The position numbers were made by a program, and so were the translations under genes. The notes beneath the pieces were generated by a model that saw nothing but the letters and a program-made list of their open reading frames with translations, was not told where the DNA came from and did not search any database. Of a stretch of 14,179 nt of DNA, positions 1-6,977 are shown piece after piece (position 1 is the stretch's first letter; every line of letters starts with the position of its first letter). The stretch covers positions 1 to 14,179 of the forward strand of contig NZ_CALTTY010000028.1 in assembly GCF_943912385.1 (NCBI RefSeq), read 5' to 3'. Origin of the DNA: an uncultured Anaerococcus sp. GTDB taxonomy: Bacteria > Bacillota > Clostridia > Tissierellales > Peptoniphilaceae.

Positions 1-31
1 AAACTTAATTTCAACATCTAATTTTAAGTTT
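1..31. terminator. Weak AT-only inverted repeat at the window edge
   Basis: Bases 1-8 (AAACTTAA) are perfectly complementary to 24-31 (TTAAGTTT) and are followed by a T-rich stretch. This could be the terminator of a gene lying outside the window. The stem has almost no G or C, so the call is weak. Confidence 0.25.
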
Positions 32-80
32 ATTTAAAATAATTTTTCACATTTTTAGTTTTTTATTCTTTGAATAAAAT

Positions 81-109
81 CTGATTTTCTTACAATATAT
101 GAATATAGT
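81..109 (+). promoter_or_regulatory. Possible promoter of the sortase gene
   Basis: A CTGATT (81-86) and a TATAGT (104-109) are spaced by 17 bases upstream of the sortase start. The -35 match is poor and other A/T-rich hexamers nearby would serve equally well. No other regulatory pattern is visible in 32-153. Confidence 0.3.
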
Positions 110-153
110 AGAGAAATATTACCAAAAGTGTAGAATATAAGCCAGGAGACTTT

Positions 154-1047
154 ATGAAAAAAACTTATACTTATATTCTATGGTTTCTTGCCCTATTAGT
201 ATTTTTTCTGACCCTAAAAAAAACCAATGAATTCGGTCAGTCTTGGAATGAAGCTTATCTTGCAAGACTAGAGCAGGAAAGGTTTTATAGGTCTAGAATT
301 AGTAAAAATAGTGAAGCAGAAATAAATGAAATAATAAAAATAGCAGACAGAAAACGAGAACTTGAAATTTTCAAGCAAAGGATAAGGGATGAAATTAAGA
401 GGGAATCTGAGTATCACGCATCCCATGTAAGAGACTTAGCAAAAGACCATCCCCAAGTCAAGGGAAGGATTATAATCCCAGGTACTGATATTGATTTTCC
501 TGTAGTCCAGGGAGATGACAATGAATTCTACCTGAACCATCATTTTGATAACACCTACTATATCAACGGATCAGTATTTATAGACCACCTCCACCAGGGG
601 GACTTCTCTGATCAAAACACAGTCCTCTATGGCCACAATGTGAGAATTGGCTATATCTTTAATGACCTTAACAAATTTAGGGACAAGAATTTTGTCAAAG
701 ACCACTCTGAGATAATTATAGACACCCCAAAGGAGAGGAGGTTTTTTGATATAGTCTCTGCTATGGACATAGGCGAAGACGAGAACTATAGGTTCTATTC
801 CTTTGAAGATGATGAGTTTGAGTCCTATCTTAATCTAATCAAGGAAAATAATATCCTTGAAGAAAAACCCCTACCTAAAAAAGAAGACAAGCTTTTAACC
901 CTGTCAACATGTTCTGATATCAATGATAAGTTTGCTATAGTGGCAGTAGAAAAAACTGCAGACTATAAGAGAAAAAAAGAGGACGACCAGGTAAAATCTT
1001 TCAGACCAGCAAGTAGGAGGGGGCTTACTAATACTCTTATATATTGA
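154..1047 (+). CDS. Class B sortase (SrtB-like transpeptidase)
   Basis: A membrane-anchored cysteine transpeptidase that joins sorting-signal proteins to the cell wall or to pilins outside the cell. Residues 6-23 form an N-terminal membrane anchor. Residues about 33-95 are highly charged and probably helical or coiled-coil. The sortase barrel follows from about residue 100 with the usual landmarks: IIIPGTDIDFPVVQ, the catalytic His161 in YGHN, and the catalytic Cys253 in TLSTC. Family members normally carry an Arg about 6-9 residues after the Cys; here that stretch reads SDINDKFAIV, with Lys259 at the likely position. A basic tail follows residue 270. The length of 297 is somewhat more than typical class B enzymes (about 220-260) because of the linker and tail. 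The start is supported by AGGAG at 144-148. No LPxTG-type substrate gene lies beside it, so the substrate is unknown. Confidence 0.9.
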   Translation: MKKTYTYILWFLALLVFFLTLKKTNEFGQSWNEAYLARLEQERFYRSRISKNSEAEINEIIKIADRKRELEIFKQRIRDEIKRESEYHASHVRDLAKDHPQVKGRIIIPGTDIDFPVVQGDDNEFYLNHHFDNTYYINGSVFIDHLHQGDFSDQNTVLYGHNVRIGYIFNDLNKFRDKNFVKDHSEIIIDTPKERRFFDIVSAMDIGEDENYRFYSFEDDEFESYLNLIKENNILEEKPLPKKEDKLLTLSTCSDINDKFAIVAVEKTADYKRKKEDDQVKSFRPASRRGLTNTLIY

Positions 1048-1139
1048 TTGATAAAGGCTTTTAAATGGGCTTAAATATAAAAAATTTGATGCTTATGAAT
1101 ATTTAAAATATATAAAATGGTTAGAGTGACTAGTATAAT

Positions 1140-1180
1140 AAAAAATCCTTAGCGACTTTAAAGTTTGCTAAGGATTTTTT
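1140..1180. terminator. Bidirectional rho-independent terminator
   Basis: Perfect 14-bp arms at 1140-1153 and 1167-1180 enclose a 13-base loop. The A-run on one flank and T-run on the other give a U-tract on either strand. It sits between the convergent sortase (+) and PPC-domain (-) genes and can serve both. Confidence 0.9.
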
Positions 1181-1189
1181 AAAATTTAT

Positions 1190-1615
1190 TTACTTATCAA
1201 AGTCAAAAAGGTTTATCCCTATTTCTTGATCTTCTTTTCGATCTACCCTGCCATCAATTATATCTATGACCATTTCACAGGTGATACTGATATTTGCGCT
1301 GATAAGATGGCCTCCAAAGCCATTTCCCTTATCATCTGCTACACTTATATGAAGGTGTGGGTAATATTCTCCATTTTTTGTAGTAATTGTCCCGTTTATG
1401 GATAAGATTTCGAAAATACCCTTAAAGTTTTTTTCGGTGTAGAACTTATCATCAAGCTTATAAACTCCGATGGTAAAGTCATCTGTAGCCCCAAGGGCAG
1501 AGATTGAAGCGAGTTTTATGTCCTCTTTAAGGGCAAGGTTTTTAAGGGAAGCGTGGACTTCTTCACCCCTGTCAAACCTTGCTATTATTTTTTTATCAAA
1601 TCTTTTATACTCCAT
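1190..1615 (-). CDS. PPC/DUF296 domain protein (putative DNA-binding)
   Basis: A single-domain protein of 141 residues covering essentially the whole PPC (DUF296) fold, which forms trimers and in plants is part of AT-hook DNA-binding proteins; the bacterial role is not established. Characteristic segments are RGEEV (16-20), ASISALGATDDFTIGVY (36-52), FEILSINGTI (68-77), the HLHI block (His87, His89) and GGHL (His103). The three histidines are the conserved metal-site candidates of the family. A ribosome site, AGGAAAG, lies just ahead of the start on the - strand. The start is only 21 bases after the tpx stop, so it is probably cotranscribed with the peroxidase. No AT-hook is present, so DNA binding is inferred from family naming only. 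Confidence 0.85.
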   Translation of the reverse strand: MEYKRFDKKIIARFDRGEEVHASLKNLALKEDIKLASISALGATDDFTIGVYKLDDKFYTEKNFKGIFEILSINGTITTKNGEYYPHLHISVADDKGNGFGGHLISANISITCEMVIDIIDGRVDRKEDQEIGINLFDFDK

Positions 1616-1636
1616 AAAACTTTCCTAATTTATAGC

Positions 1637-2137
1637 TTAAACTAATTTTTCAACTGCTTCAAGGGCGCTTTCAAAGTCTACTTCGTCAGTTACTTCTGGC
1701 ACGTATTCTACGTAGCTTACCTTGCCTTCTTTATCAACAACTACCACACCCCTTGCAAGGAGTTTCTGTTCGTCCATTAAGAATCCGTATTTTTCACCGA
1801 ATTCTCTTTCCTTGTAGTCTGAAACCATTTCTAGGTTTTTGATATCTTCATTGGCACAAAATCTTTCTTGGGCAAATGGTAGGTCTTCTGTAATTGTTAC
1901 GATTACAACATCATCAGAAAGATCTAGGGCATCATGGTTAAATTTCTTAGCTTGGATAGCACATACGCTTGTATCAAGGGATGGGGCTATAGAGTATACT
2001 ACTACCTTTCCCTTTAAATCTTCTGAGTTAAATTCTGAAAGGTCATTTTTAGTTGCCTTAAAAGCAGGAGCCTTATCTCCAACTTCTACTTGCTTTCCTA
2101 CTAATGTAACCTTGTCTCCTCCAAATGTAATTGCCAT
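1637..2137 (-). CDS. tpx: Thiol peroxidase (atypical 2-Cys peroxiredoxin)
   Basis: A cytosolic peroxiredoxin that reduces hydrogen peroxide and alkyl hydroperoxides using thioredoxin. It is 166 residues, the standard Tpx length. The peroxidatic Cys59 sits in the Tpx signature PSLDTSVC (52-59) and the resolving Cys94 in ERFCANEDI, a spacing that matches the family's intramolecular disulfide. The N-terminus (MAITFGGDKVTLVG) and the GDKAPAF segment are also typical. The start is fixed by AAGGAGG directly upstream on the - strand. A separate promoter lies at 2196-2225, so the gene can be expressed independently of the upstream flavoprotein; the PPC-domain gene follows as a probable second cistron. 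No clear PerR-type operator was seen. In an anaerobe this enzyme protects against brief oxygen exposure. Confidence 0.95.
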   Translation of the reverse strand: MAITFGGDKVTLVGKQVEVGDKAPAFKATKNDLSEFNSEDLKGKVVVYSIAPSLDTSVCAIQAKKFNHDALDLSDDVVIVTITEDLPFAQERFCANEDIKNLEMVSDYKEREFGEKYGFLMDEQKLLARGVVVVDKEGKVSYVEYVPEVTDEVDFESALEAVEKLV

Positions 2138-2195
2138 ATTATTTACCTCCTTAAGATAGTCTAATTTAATTTAAAAGTATTATCTCAACACTATG

Positions 2196-2225
2196 ATTAT
2201 ACCCAATTTGCCTTAATCCATACAA
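2196..2225 (-). promoter_or_regulatory. Sigma-A-type promoter of tpx
   Basis: On the - strand, TTGTAT (2225-2220) and TATAAT (2201-2196) are separated by 18 bases. The predicted transcript start is near 2189, leaving a leader of about 50 bases before the tpx ATG. Confidence 0.65.
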
Positions 2226-2253
2226 TTTTTAATAGAAAGTAAAAATATCTAAA

Positions 2254-3714
2254 CTATAAGTTGTTTTCATCCACAACAGCCTTTCCAATTCTCATTGCAG
2301 TTTTTTGGATACACCTTGCGTCGTTATTGTCAAGGTCTGTGCTAGTAACAACCATGCCTGTAACAAATAGTTTTTTTAAAACCCCGTATTTTTTACTAAG
2401 CGGATTTAACCTTGGCCAGGTCGCTGCAATGCATTCACCATTTTTATCAGCCATAACCATCTCGTTTTTAAATAGGGAAGAAAATAGTGGAATTTTTTCA
2501 GAAATATTTTCTAAGTTCATTTCAAAACCAGTTGCATTTATAACAACATCGCCCTTCTTTCTCCTGTCTCCTTTTAGGGTAAAACTGCCATCAGAATTTT
2601 TTATGACTTCTTTTGTATTACAAATTATATCAATCTCTCCCTTATCATGGGAATCAAGGAGCATTTTCATTGATCCATAAGGAGTCTTTCCACCTAGAAA
2701 GGATAGGTAGGGGTAATAATTTTCTATAAAATCTTTGCGGTCTATTGGATTCATATAATTTATAAGGTCTGCTACATAGAGTGCAAACTGGATAAAGTAA
2801 TCTTCTGTAAAGGCAAGGGCCTGGTCATTTTCCTTTATGGCCTTTCTCGATAGGTCAAGGCTGTGGGTTTTGTAGGTTGAGTAGGCATAATCGACTTTAT
2901 AACCTGCTTTTTTAAAATCATTTTCGATTGTTTTTATTAGCTTATCCTTATCTATTGTCCCGTTTTCTCTTAATTCTTCTTCTATCCAGGATTGATCTGG
3001 TGAATAGTAGTCGTAGACATCACCCTCAAAAGGAATATCTACAATCTTATACTCACTATCACCGGTAAAAAAATCTATAGTCTTCTTTAAATTTTTATTC
3101 TTTCTTAAGTATCTAAATACATCTGTAGAAGATGCAGAAGTGCCAAGTATCGCAACCTTATCGTCATCTTTTATATCATCAAAGTTCTTCTCTAGGGGAT
3201 ATGGTCTTGCTATATAATTTTTTCTTCCTTTTAAATTATAAGGGTCTTGGTAGAAGGTGGCTCCGGTGGCTAGGTAGACTAGGTCGTATTTTCCCTTGTG
3301 ATTTTTACTTTCTACCTGGTATATTTCTTTATTACCTTCTATATATACAGAAATATCTATAGCCTCTTCATTTATAAGCTTAACTACGGGGTTTTCTATG
3401 AAGGGTTTTGATTTTTCCTTTAAATACTCACCCAGATATACCCTAGGGGCCATTTTTTCAAGAGGATTGAGAAATTTATTATTCGCTTCCATCCACTTAG
3501 AGAAGTCGAACCTATCTTCTGGTGGATAAATCATTTCATTATTATTTACATTCAGAAGTTTATCCAGAGAGTCCGTCTCATAGGCAAGACCTACGGGGTA
3601 CTCATCTCTTTTTTCAAATATGTCTATTTTTATATTATCTTTAGTTTTATTATCTAAAATCGTCTTAAGAAAGCTAAAACCCGACAGGGCAAAGCCAATT
3701 ATTGCTATATTCAT
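2254..3714 (-). CDS. FAD/NAD(P)-binding protein (flavin oxidoreductase-like, substrate unknown)
   Basis: A 486-residue protein with two dinucleotide-binding Rossmann elements, of the FAD-NAD(P)-binding (NAD_binding_9) type. The first motif is IAIIGFALSG (3-12), a relaxed form of GxGxxG in which the middle Gly is Ala9; the acidic end of the second strand is at IFEKRDE (32-38). An ATG turn lies at 149-151. A second nucleotide motif, VAILGTSASSTD, lies at about 187-198, and a late VINATGFEM segment is typical of flavoprotein monooxygenase-like folds. No membrane segment or extra domain is seen. The ribosome site AAGGAG lies 5 bases ahead of the ATG. It is transcribed away from rpsL from a promoter almost touching that of rpsL. 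The substrate cannot be told from sequence; neighbouring tpx hints only loosely at redox metabolism. Confidence 0.8.
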   Translation of the reverse strand: MNIAIIGFALSGFSFLKTILDNKTKDNIKIDIFEKRDEYPVGLAYETDSLDKLLNVNNNEMIYPPEDRFDFSKWMEANNKFLNPLEKMAPRVYLGEYLKEKSKPFIENPVVKLINEEAIDISVYIEGNKEIYQVESKNHKGKYDLVYLATGATFYQDPYNLKGRKNYIARPYPLEKNFDDIKDDDKVAILGTSASSTDVFRYLRKNKNLKKTIDFFTGDSEYKIVDIPFEGDVYDYYSPDQSWIEEELRENGTIDKDKLIKTIENDFKKAGYKVDYAYSTYKTHSLDLSRKAIKENDQALAFTEDYFIQFALYVADLINYMNPIDRKDFIENYYPYLSFLGGKTPYGSMKMLLDSHDKGEIDIICNTKEVIKNSDGSFTLKGDRRKKGDVVINATGFEMNLENISEKIPLFSSLFKNEMVMADKNGECIAATWPRLNPLSKKYGVLKKLFVTGMVVTSTDLDNNDARCIQKTAMRIGKAVVDENNL

Positions 3715-3753
3715 ACCTACTCCTTTTATCTATATATACCCTGATCTGTTAAA

Positions 3754-3782
3754 ATTATAGGAAAAGCTAGGAAAATAAGCAA
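3754..3782 (-). promoter_or_regulatory. Promoter of the flavoprotein gene
   Basis: On the - strand, TTGCTT (3782-3777) and TATAAT (3759-3754) are spaced by exactly 17 bases. The -35 box lies 5 bases from the -35 box of the rpsL promoter, so the two promoters stand back to back. Confidence 0.6.
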
Positions 3783-3787
3783 TTTAC

Positions 3788-3816
3788 TTGACAAAGGAGG
3801 GTAAGCCGTGTAAAAT
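3788..3816 (+). promoter_or_regulatory. Strong sigma-A promoter of the str operon
   Basis: A perfect TTGACA (3788-3793), a 17-base spacer and TAAAAT (3811-3816) make this the best promoter in the window, as expected for ribosomal protein and elongation factor genes. The predicted start is near 3823, giving a leader of about 54 bases. Confidence 0.85.
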
Positions 3817-3824
3817 ATTTAAGG

Positions 3825-3844
3825 ATTGGCATGAAATTGCCAAT
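3825..3844 (+). promoter_or_regulatory. Small hairpin in the rpsL leader
   Basis: ATTGGC (3825-3830) pairs with GCCAAT (3839-3844) across an 8-base loop, right at the 5' end of the predicted transcript. It may stabilise the mRNA 5' end or take part in ribosomal protein feedback; neither is shown by the sequence. Confidence 0.35.
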
Positions 3845-3876
3845 TTATTAAATTATAAAAGATAAGGAGGTGCATT

Positions 3877-4284
3877 ATGCCAACAATTAATCAACTTGTT
3901 AGAAAAGGTAGAAAGAGTGAAAAATCTAAATCAGATACACCAGCTTTAGGTTACAACTACAATACTTTAAAAAGTAGAATTACTCCTAACCAATCACCAC
4001 AAAAACGTGGAGTTTGTACATCAGTTAGGACTGTAACACCTAAAAAGCCAAACTCAGCTTTAAGAAAGATTGCGAGAGTAAGACTTACAAATGGTGCTGA
4101 AGTACTATCTTACATTCCAGGAATTGGACACAACCTTCAAGAACACAGTGTTGTACTAATTAGAGGTGGTAGGGTAAAAGACCTTCCAGGTGTTAGATAC
4201 CATATCATCAGAGGTACACTTGATACAGCAGGTGTTGAAGGAAGAAAACAAGGTAGATCTAAATACGGAGCAAAAAGAGGCTAG
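3877..4284 (+). CDS. rpsL: 30S ribosomal protein S12
   Basis: A decoding-centre protein of the small subunit. The 135 residues carry the 10-15-residue N-terminal insertion (about residues 12-38) found in Bacillus and other Firmicutes, absent from the 124-residue E. coli protein. Conserved blocks PQKRGVC (41-47), TPKKPNSALRK (54-64) and GGRVKDLPGVRYH (97-109) are intact. Lys57 and Lys101 correspond to E. coli Lys43 and Lys88 and are wild type, so the sequence shows no sign of the classical streptomycin-resistance substitutions. The start has an AAGGAGG site 6 bases upstream. First gene of rpsL-rpsG-fusA-tuf. Confidence 0.98.
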   Translation: MPTINQLVRKGRKSEKSKSDTPALGYNYNTLKSRITPNQSPQKRGVCTSVRTVTPKKPNSALRKIARVRLTNGAEVLSYIPGIGHNLQEHSVVLIRGGRVKDLPGVRYHIIRGTLDTAGVEGRKQGRSKYGAKRG

Positions 4285-4296
4285 TAATTAGTTATA

Positions 4297-4361
4297 TAAG
4301 TGCATAATGTGCCTATTAAATATATTATAGGGTATATGTGCACACTTAACGGCTAAGACCG
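4297..4361 (+). promoter_or_regulatory. Structured rpsL-rpsG intercistronic region
   Basis: The 121-base gap between S12 and S7 can fold. TAAGTG (4297-4302) pairs with CACTTA (4343-4348), enclosing CCTAT (4312-4316) pairing with ATAGG (4327-4331). A small CGG/CCG hairpin follows at 4350-4361. In E. coli the S12-S7 gap is the S7 autoregulatory binding site; the same role here is inference from position alone. Confidence 0.35.
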
Positions 4362-4390
4362 AGTACTCAAGATATTACACATAATTGGTA

Positions 4391-4398
4391 AAGGAGGG
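4391..4398 (+). promoter_or_regulatory. Ribosome binding site that fixes the rpsG start
   Basis: AAGGAGGG stands 7 bases ahead of the GTG at 4406. An in-frame TTG at 4385 lies upstream of this site, so a start there would place the site inside the gene. Confidence 0.85.
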
Positions 4399-4405
4399 AA
4401 GTAAA

Positions 4406-4876
4406 GTGTCAAGAAAAGGACATATACCAAAAAGAGAGGTAATGCCTGATGCCAAGTATAACGATAGGGTTGTAGCCAAGCTTATCAACAATGTTATGCT
4501 AGACGGCAAAAAAGGCCTTGCTACAAGAATAGTTTACGACGCTTTTGATATAGTTGAAGAAACAAAAGGCGAAGAAGCTATAGATGTTTTCCACCAAGCT
4601 ATGGAAAACATAATGCCAACTCTAGAAGTTAAGGCAAGAAGAATCGGTGGTGCAAACTACCAAGTACCAATGGAAGTTAGACCAGAAAGAAGACAAACAC
4701 TAGCCCTAAGATGGCTTGTAAACTTCGCACGTCAAAGAGGCGAGAAGTCAATGGTTGAAAGACTTTCTAAAGAAATTATCGATGCATCAAATAATGCGGG
4801 TGCCGCAGTAAGAAGAAAAGAAGAGATGCATAGGGCAGCAGAAGCCAACAAGGCTTTCGCGCACTTTAGATACTAA
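4406..4876 (+). CDS. rpsG: 30S ribosomal protein S7
   Basis: A primary 16S rRNA-binding protein that organises the head of the small subunit. Starting at GTG 4406 gives MSRKGHIPKREVMPD and 156 residues, the exact length and N-terminus of bacterial S7. The longer reading from TTG 4385 would add seven residues encoded by the ribosome site itself and is rejected. Recognisable blocks are MLDGKKG, ALENIMP-like QAMENIMPTLEVKARRIGG, NYQVPMEVRPERR, LRWLVNFARQRGEK and the C-terminal EANKAFAHFRY. The gene lies 121 bases after rpsL and 13 bases before fusA. In enterobacteria S7 represses its own operon; the folded gap upstream could serve that here. Confidence 0.97.
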   Translation: MSRKGHIPKREVMPDAKYNDRVVAKLINNVMLDGKKGLATRIVYDAFDIVEETKGEEAIDVFHQAMENIMPTLEVKARRIGGANYQVPMEVRPERRQTLALRWLVNFARQRGEKSMVERLSKEIIDASNNAGAAVRRKEEMHRAAEANKAFAHFRY

Positions 4877-4889
4877 GTTAGGGGGATAA

Positions 4890-6962
4890 ATGCCTAGACA
4901 GGTAGCACTTAAAGATACCAGAAATATAGGAATTATGGCCCATATCGATGCCGGTAAAACAACTACCACAGAGAGAATGCTATTCTATACTGGTAAAATC
5001 TATAAAATTGGGGATACCCACGACGGTACAGCCGTAATGGATGCTATGGACCAAGAAAAAGAACGTGGTATTACCATTGGTTCTGCTGCAACAACAGCAT
5101 TTTGGAAAGACCATAGGATCAATATCATCGATACTCCAGGCCACGTGGACTTTACTGTAGAGGTTGAAAGATCTCTTAGGGTATTAGACTCCGCTGTTGC
5201 CCTATTCGATGCTAAAAGTGGTGTAGAACCACAATCAGAAACTGTTTGGAGACAAGCTGACAAGTACAACATCCCAAGAATTTGTTTTATCAACAAGATG
5301 GATGCCACAGGTGCAGACTTCTTCATGGCAGTAGAAACAATCAGAGATAAACTAAAAGCAAATGCAGTTCCTCTAGAAATTCCAATAGGAAGCGAACAAG
5401 AGTTCGAAGGAGCTGTAGACTTAGTAACAATGAAGGCTGTAACATACTCATCAGAAGACCTTGGTGCTCATCCAAAATATGATGAAATACCAGCAGACCT
5501 TCTAGATACAGCTAATGAATATAGAAACAATCTTCTAGAAGAACTATCAGAAGTAGATGATACTATAATGATGAAATACCTAGAAGGTGAAGAAGTAACA
5601 GAAGATGAAATGAAAGCTGCTATAAGAACAGCTACAATTTCACAAAAAATATTCCCATGTCTTTTAGGTTCAGCCTACAAGAACAAGGGTGTTCAACCAC
5701 TGCTTGATGCTGTAATTGATTACATGCCAAGCCCACTAGATGTACCAGCTATTGATGGTATTGATCCAAAAGATCCAGATAAAACACTTGAAAGAAAACC
5801 TGGTGATAATGAGCCAACAGCAGCCCTAGCATTTAAGGTAGTAACAGACCCATATGTAGGTAAGCTAATCTATGCTAGAATCTACTCAGGTACAATAGAA
5901 TCTGGTTCATACATCTACAATGCTTCAAAAGATAAGAGGGAAAGAGTTGGACGTATCATGCAAATGCACTCTGATAAGCAAGAAGAAGTCCCAGTAGGTT
6001 ACGCTGGAGATATCGTTGCTTTATTAGGTTTAAAAGATACCACAACAGGGGACTCCCTATGTGATCAAGATAATCAAATTATCCTTGAACAAATGGAATT
6101 CCCAGACCCAGTAATCTCTGTAGCTATAGAACCAAAGACAAGAGCATCCCAAGATAAGATGATCATAGGCCTTCAAAAACTTGCAGAAGAAGACCCAACC
6201 TTCCAAACAAGATCAGATGAAGAAACAGGTCAAACAATCATCTCAGGAATGGGTGAGCTCCACCTTGAAATCATCGTAGATAGACTACTAAGAGAATTTA
6301 AGGTAGAAGCAAACATCGGTAACCCACAAGTTGCCTACAGAGAATCAATCACCAAAGAAGCAGAAGCTCAAGGTAAGTTCGTTAGACAATCAGGTGGTTC
6401 TGGTCAATATGGTGATGTTATGCTTAGAGTTGAGCCAGGCGAAGAAGGTTCAGGAATTACATTCGAATCAAAAATCGTCGGTGGTGCAGTTCCAAGAGAA
6501 TACATCAGACCAGTTGAAGAAGGTGTTAGGGAAGCAGCATCAGCTGGAATACTTGGCGGATACCCAATGGTTGACCTACACGTAACCTTATACGATGGTT
6601 CTTACCACGAAGTCGACTCATCAGAAGTTGCCTTCCACATCGCAGGAAGTATGGGCTTTAAAAACGCAGTTGAAAAAGCTGGTCCAGTCCTATTAGAACC
6701 ATTAGAAAAAGTTGAAATTACAACTCCAGACGAGTATCTTGGAGATGTAATGGGTGACGTATCTTCAAGAAGAGGTAAAATAGATGGTATGAATCCAAAA
6801 GATGGTATTCACGTATTAGATGCCTTCATCCCATTATCTGAAATGTTTGGATACGCAACAGACCTAAGAAGTAAGACTCAAGGTAGAGCGACATATGCAA
6901 TGAGCTTTGACCACTACGCAGAAGTTCCAGCATCTGTGAGAGATGAAGTAATTGATAATTAA
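4890..6962 (+). CDS. fusA: Elongation factor G
   Basis: The GTPase that drives ribosomal translocation and, with RRF, ribosome recycling. It has 690 residues, normal for EF-G. G-domain motifs are all present: AHIDAGKT (17-24), RGITI, DTPGH, NKMD and GSAYKN. The SGMGELHLEI segment of domain III and the VSSRRGKIDGM segment of domain V are intact. The start is ATG with an AGGGGG site close upstream; rpsG ends 13 bases before it and tuf begins 15 bases after its stop, so it is translated within the same str operon. Nothing indicates the ribosome-protection or EF-G2 paralogue types; this is the housekeeping copy. Confidence 0.98.
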   Translation: MPRQVALKDTRNIGIMAHIDAGKTTTTERMLFYTGKIYKIGDTHDGTAVMDAMDQEKERGITIGSAATTAFWKDHRINIIDTPGHVDFTVEVERSLRVLDSAVALFDAKSGVEPQSETVWRQADKYNIPRICFINKMDATGADFFMAVETIRDKLKANAVPLEIPIGSEQEFEGAVDLVTMKAVTYSSEDLGAHPKYDEIPADLLDTANEYRNNLLEELSEVDDTIMMKYLEGEEVTEDEMKAAIRTATISQKIFPCLLGSAYKNKGVQPLLDAVIDYMPSPLDVPAIDGIDPKDPDKTLERKPGDNEPTAALAFKVVTDPYVGKLIYARIYSGTIESGSYIYNASKDKRERVGRIMQMHSDKQEEVPVGYAGDIVALLGLKDTTTGDSLCDQDNQIILEQMEFPDPVISVAIEPKTRASQDKMIIGLQKLAEEDPTFQTRSDEETGQTIISGMGELHLEIIVDRLLREFKVEANIGNPQVAYRESITKEAEAQGKFVRQSGGSGQYGDVMLRVEPGEEGSGITFESKIVGGAVPREYIRPVEEGVREAASAGILGGYPMVDLHVTLYDGSYHEVDSSEVAFHIAGSMGFKNAVEKAGPVLLEPLEKVEITTPDEYLGDVMGDVSSRRGKIDGMNPKDGIHVLDAFIPLSEMFGYATDLRSKTQGRATYAMSFDHYAEVPASVRDEVIDN

Positions 6963-6977
6963 TTATAGGAGAGTAAT

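Noticed and set aside
1839..2159. Open frame antisense to tpx
   Set aside because: Overlaps a certain peroxiredoxin gene, has no recognisable features and no ribosome site.
4385..4405. TTG 4385 as the start of rpsG
   Set aside because: It would translate the AAGGAGGG ribosome site and add seven residues absent from S7; GTG 4406 gives the canonical 156-residue protein.
6331..6585. Overlapping frame inside fusA
   Set aside because: Lies wholly within EF-G coding sequence in another frame and shows no protein-like pattern.
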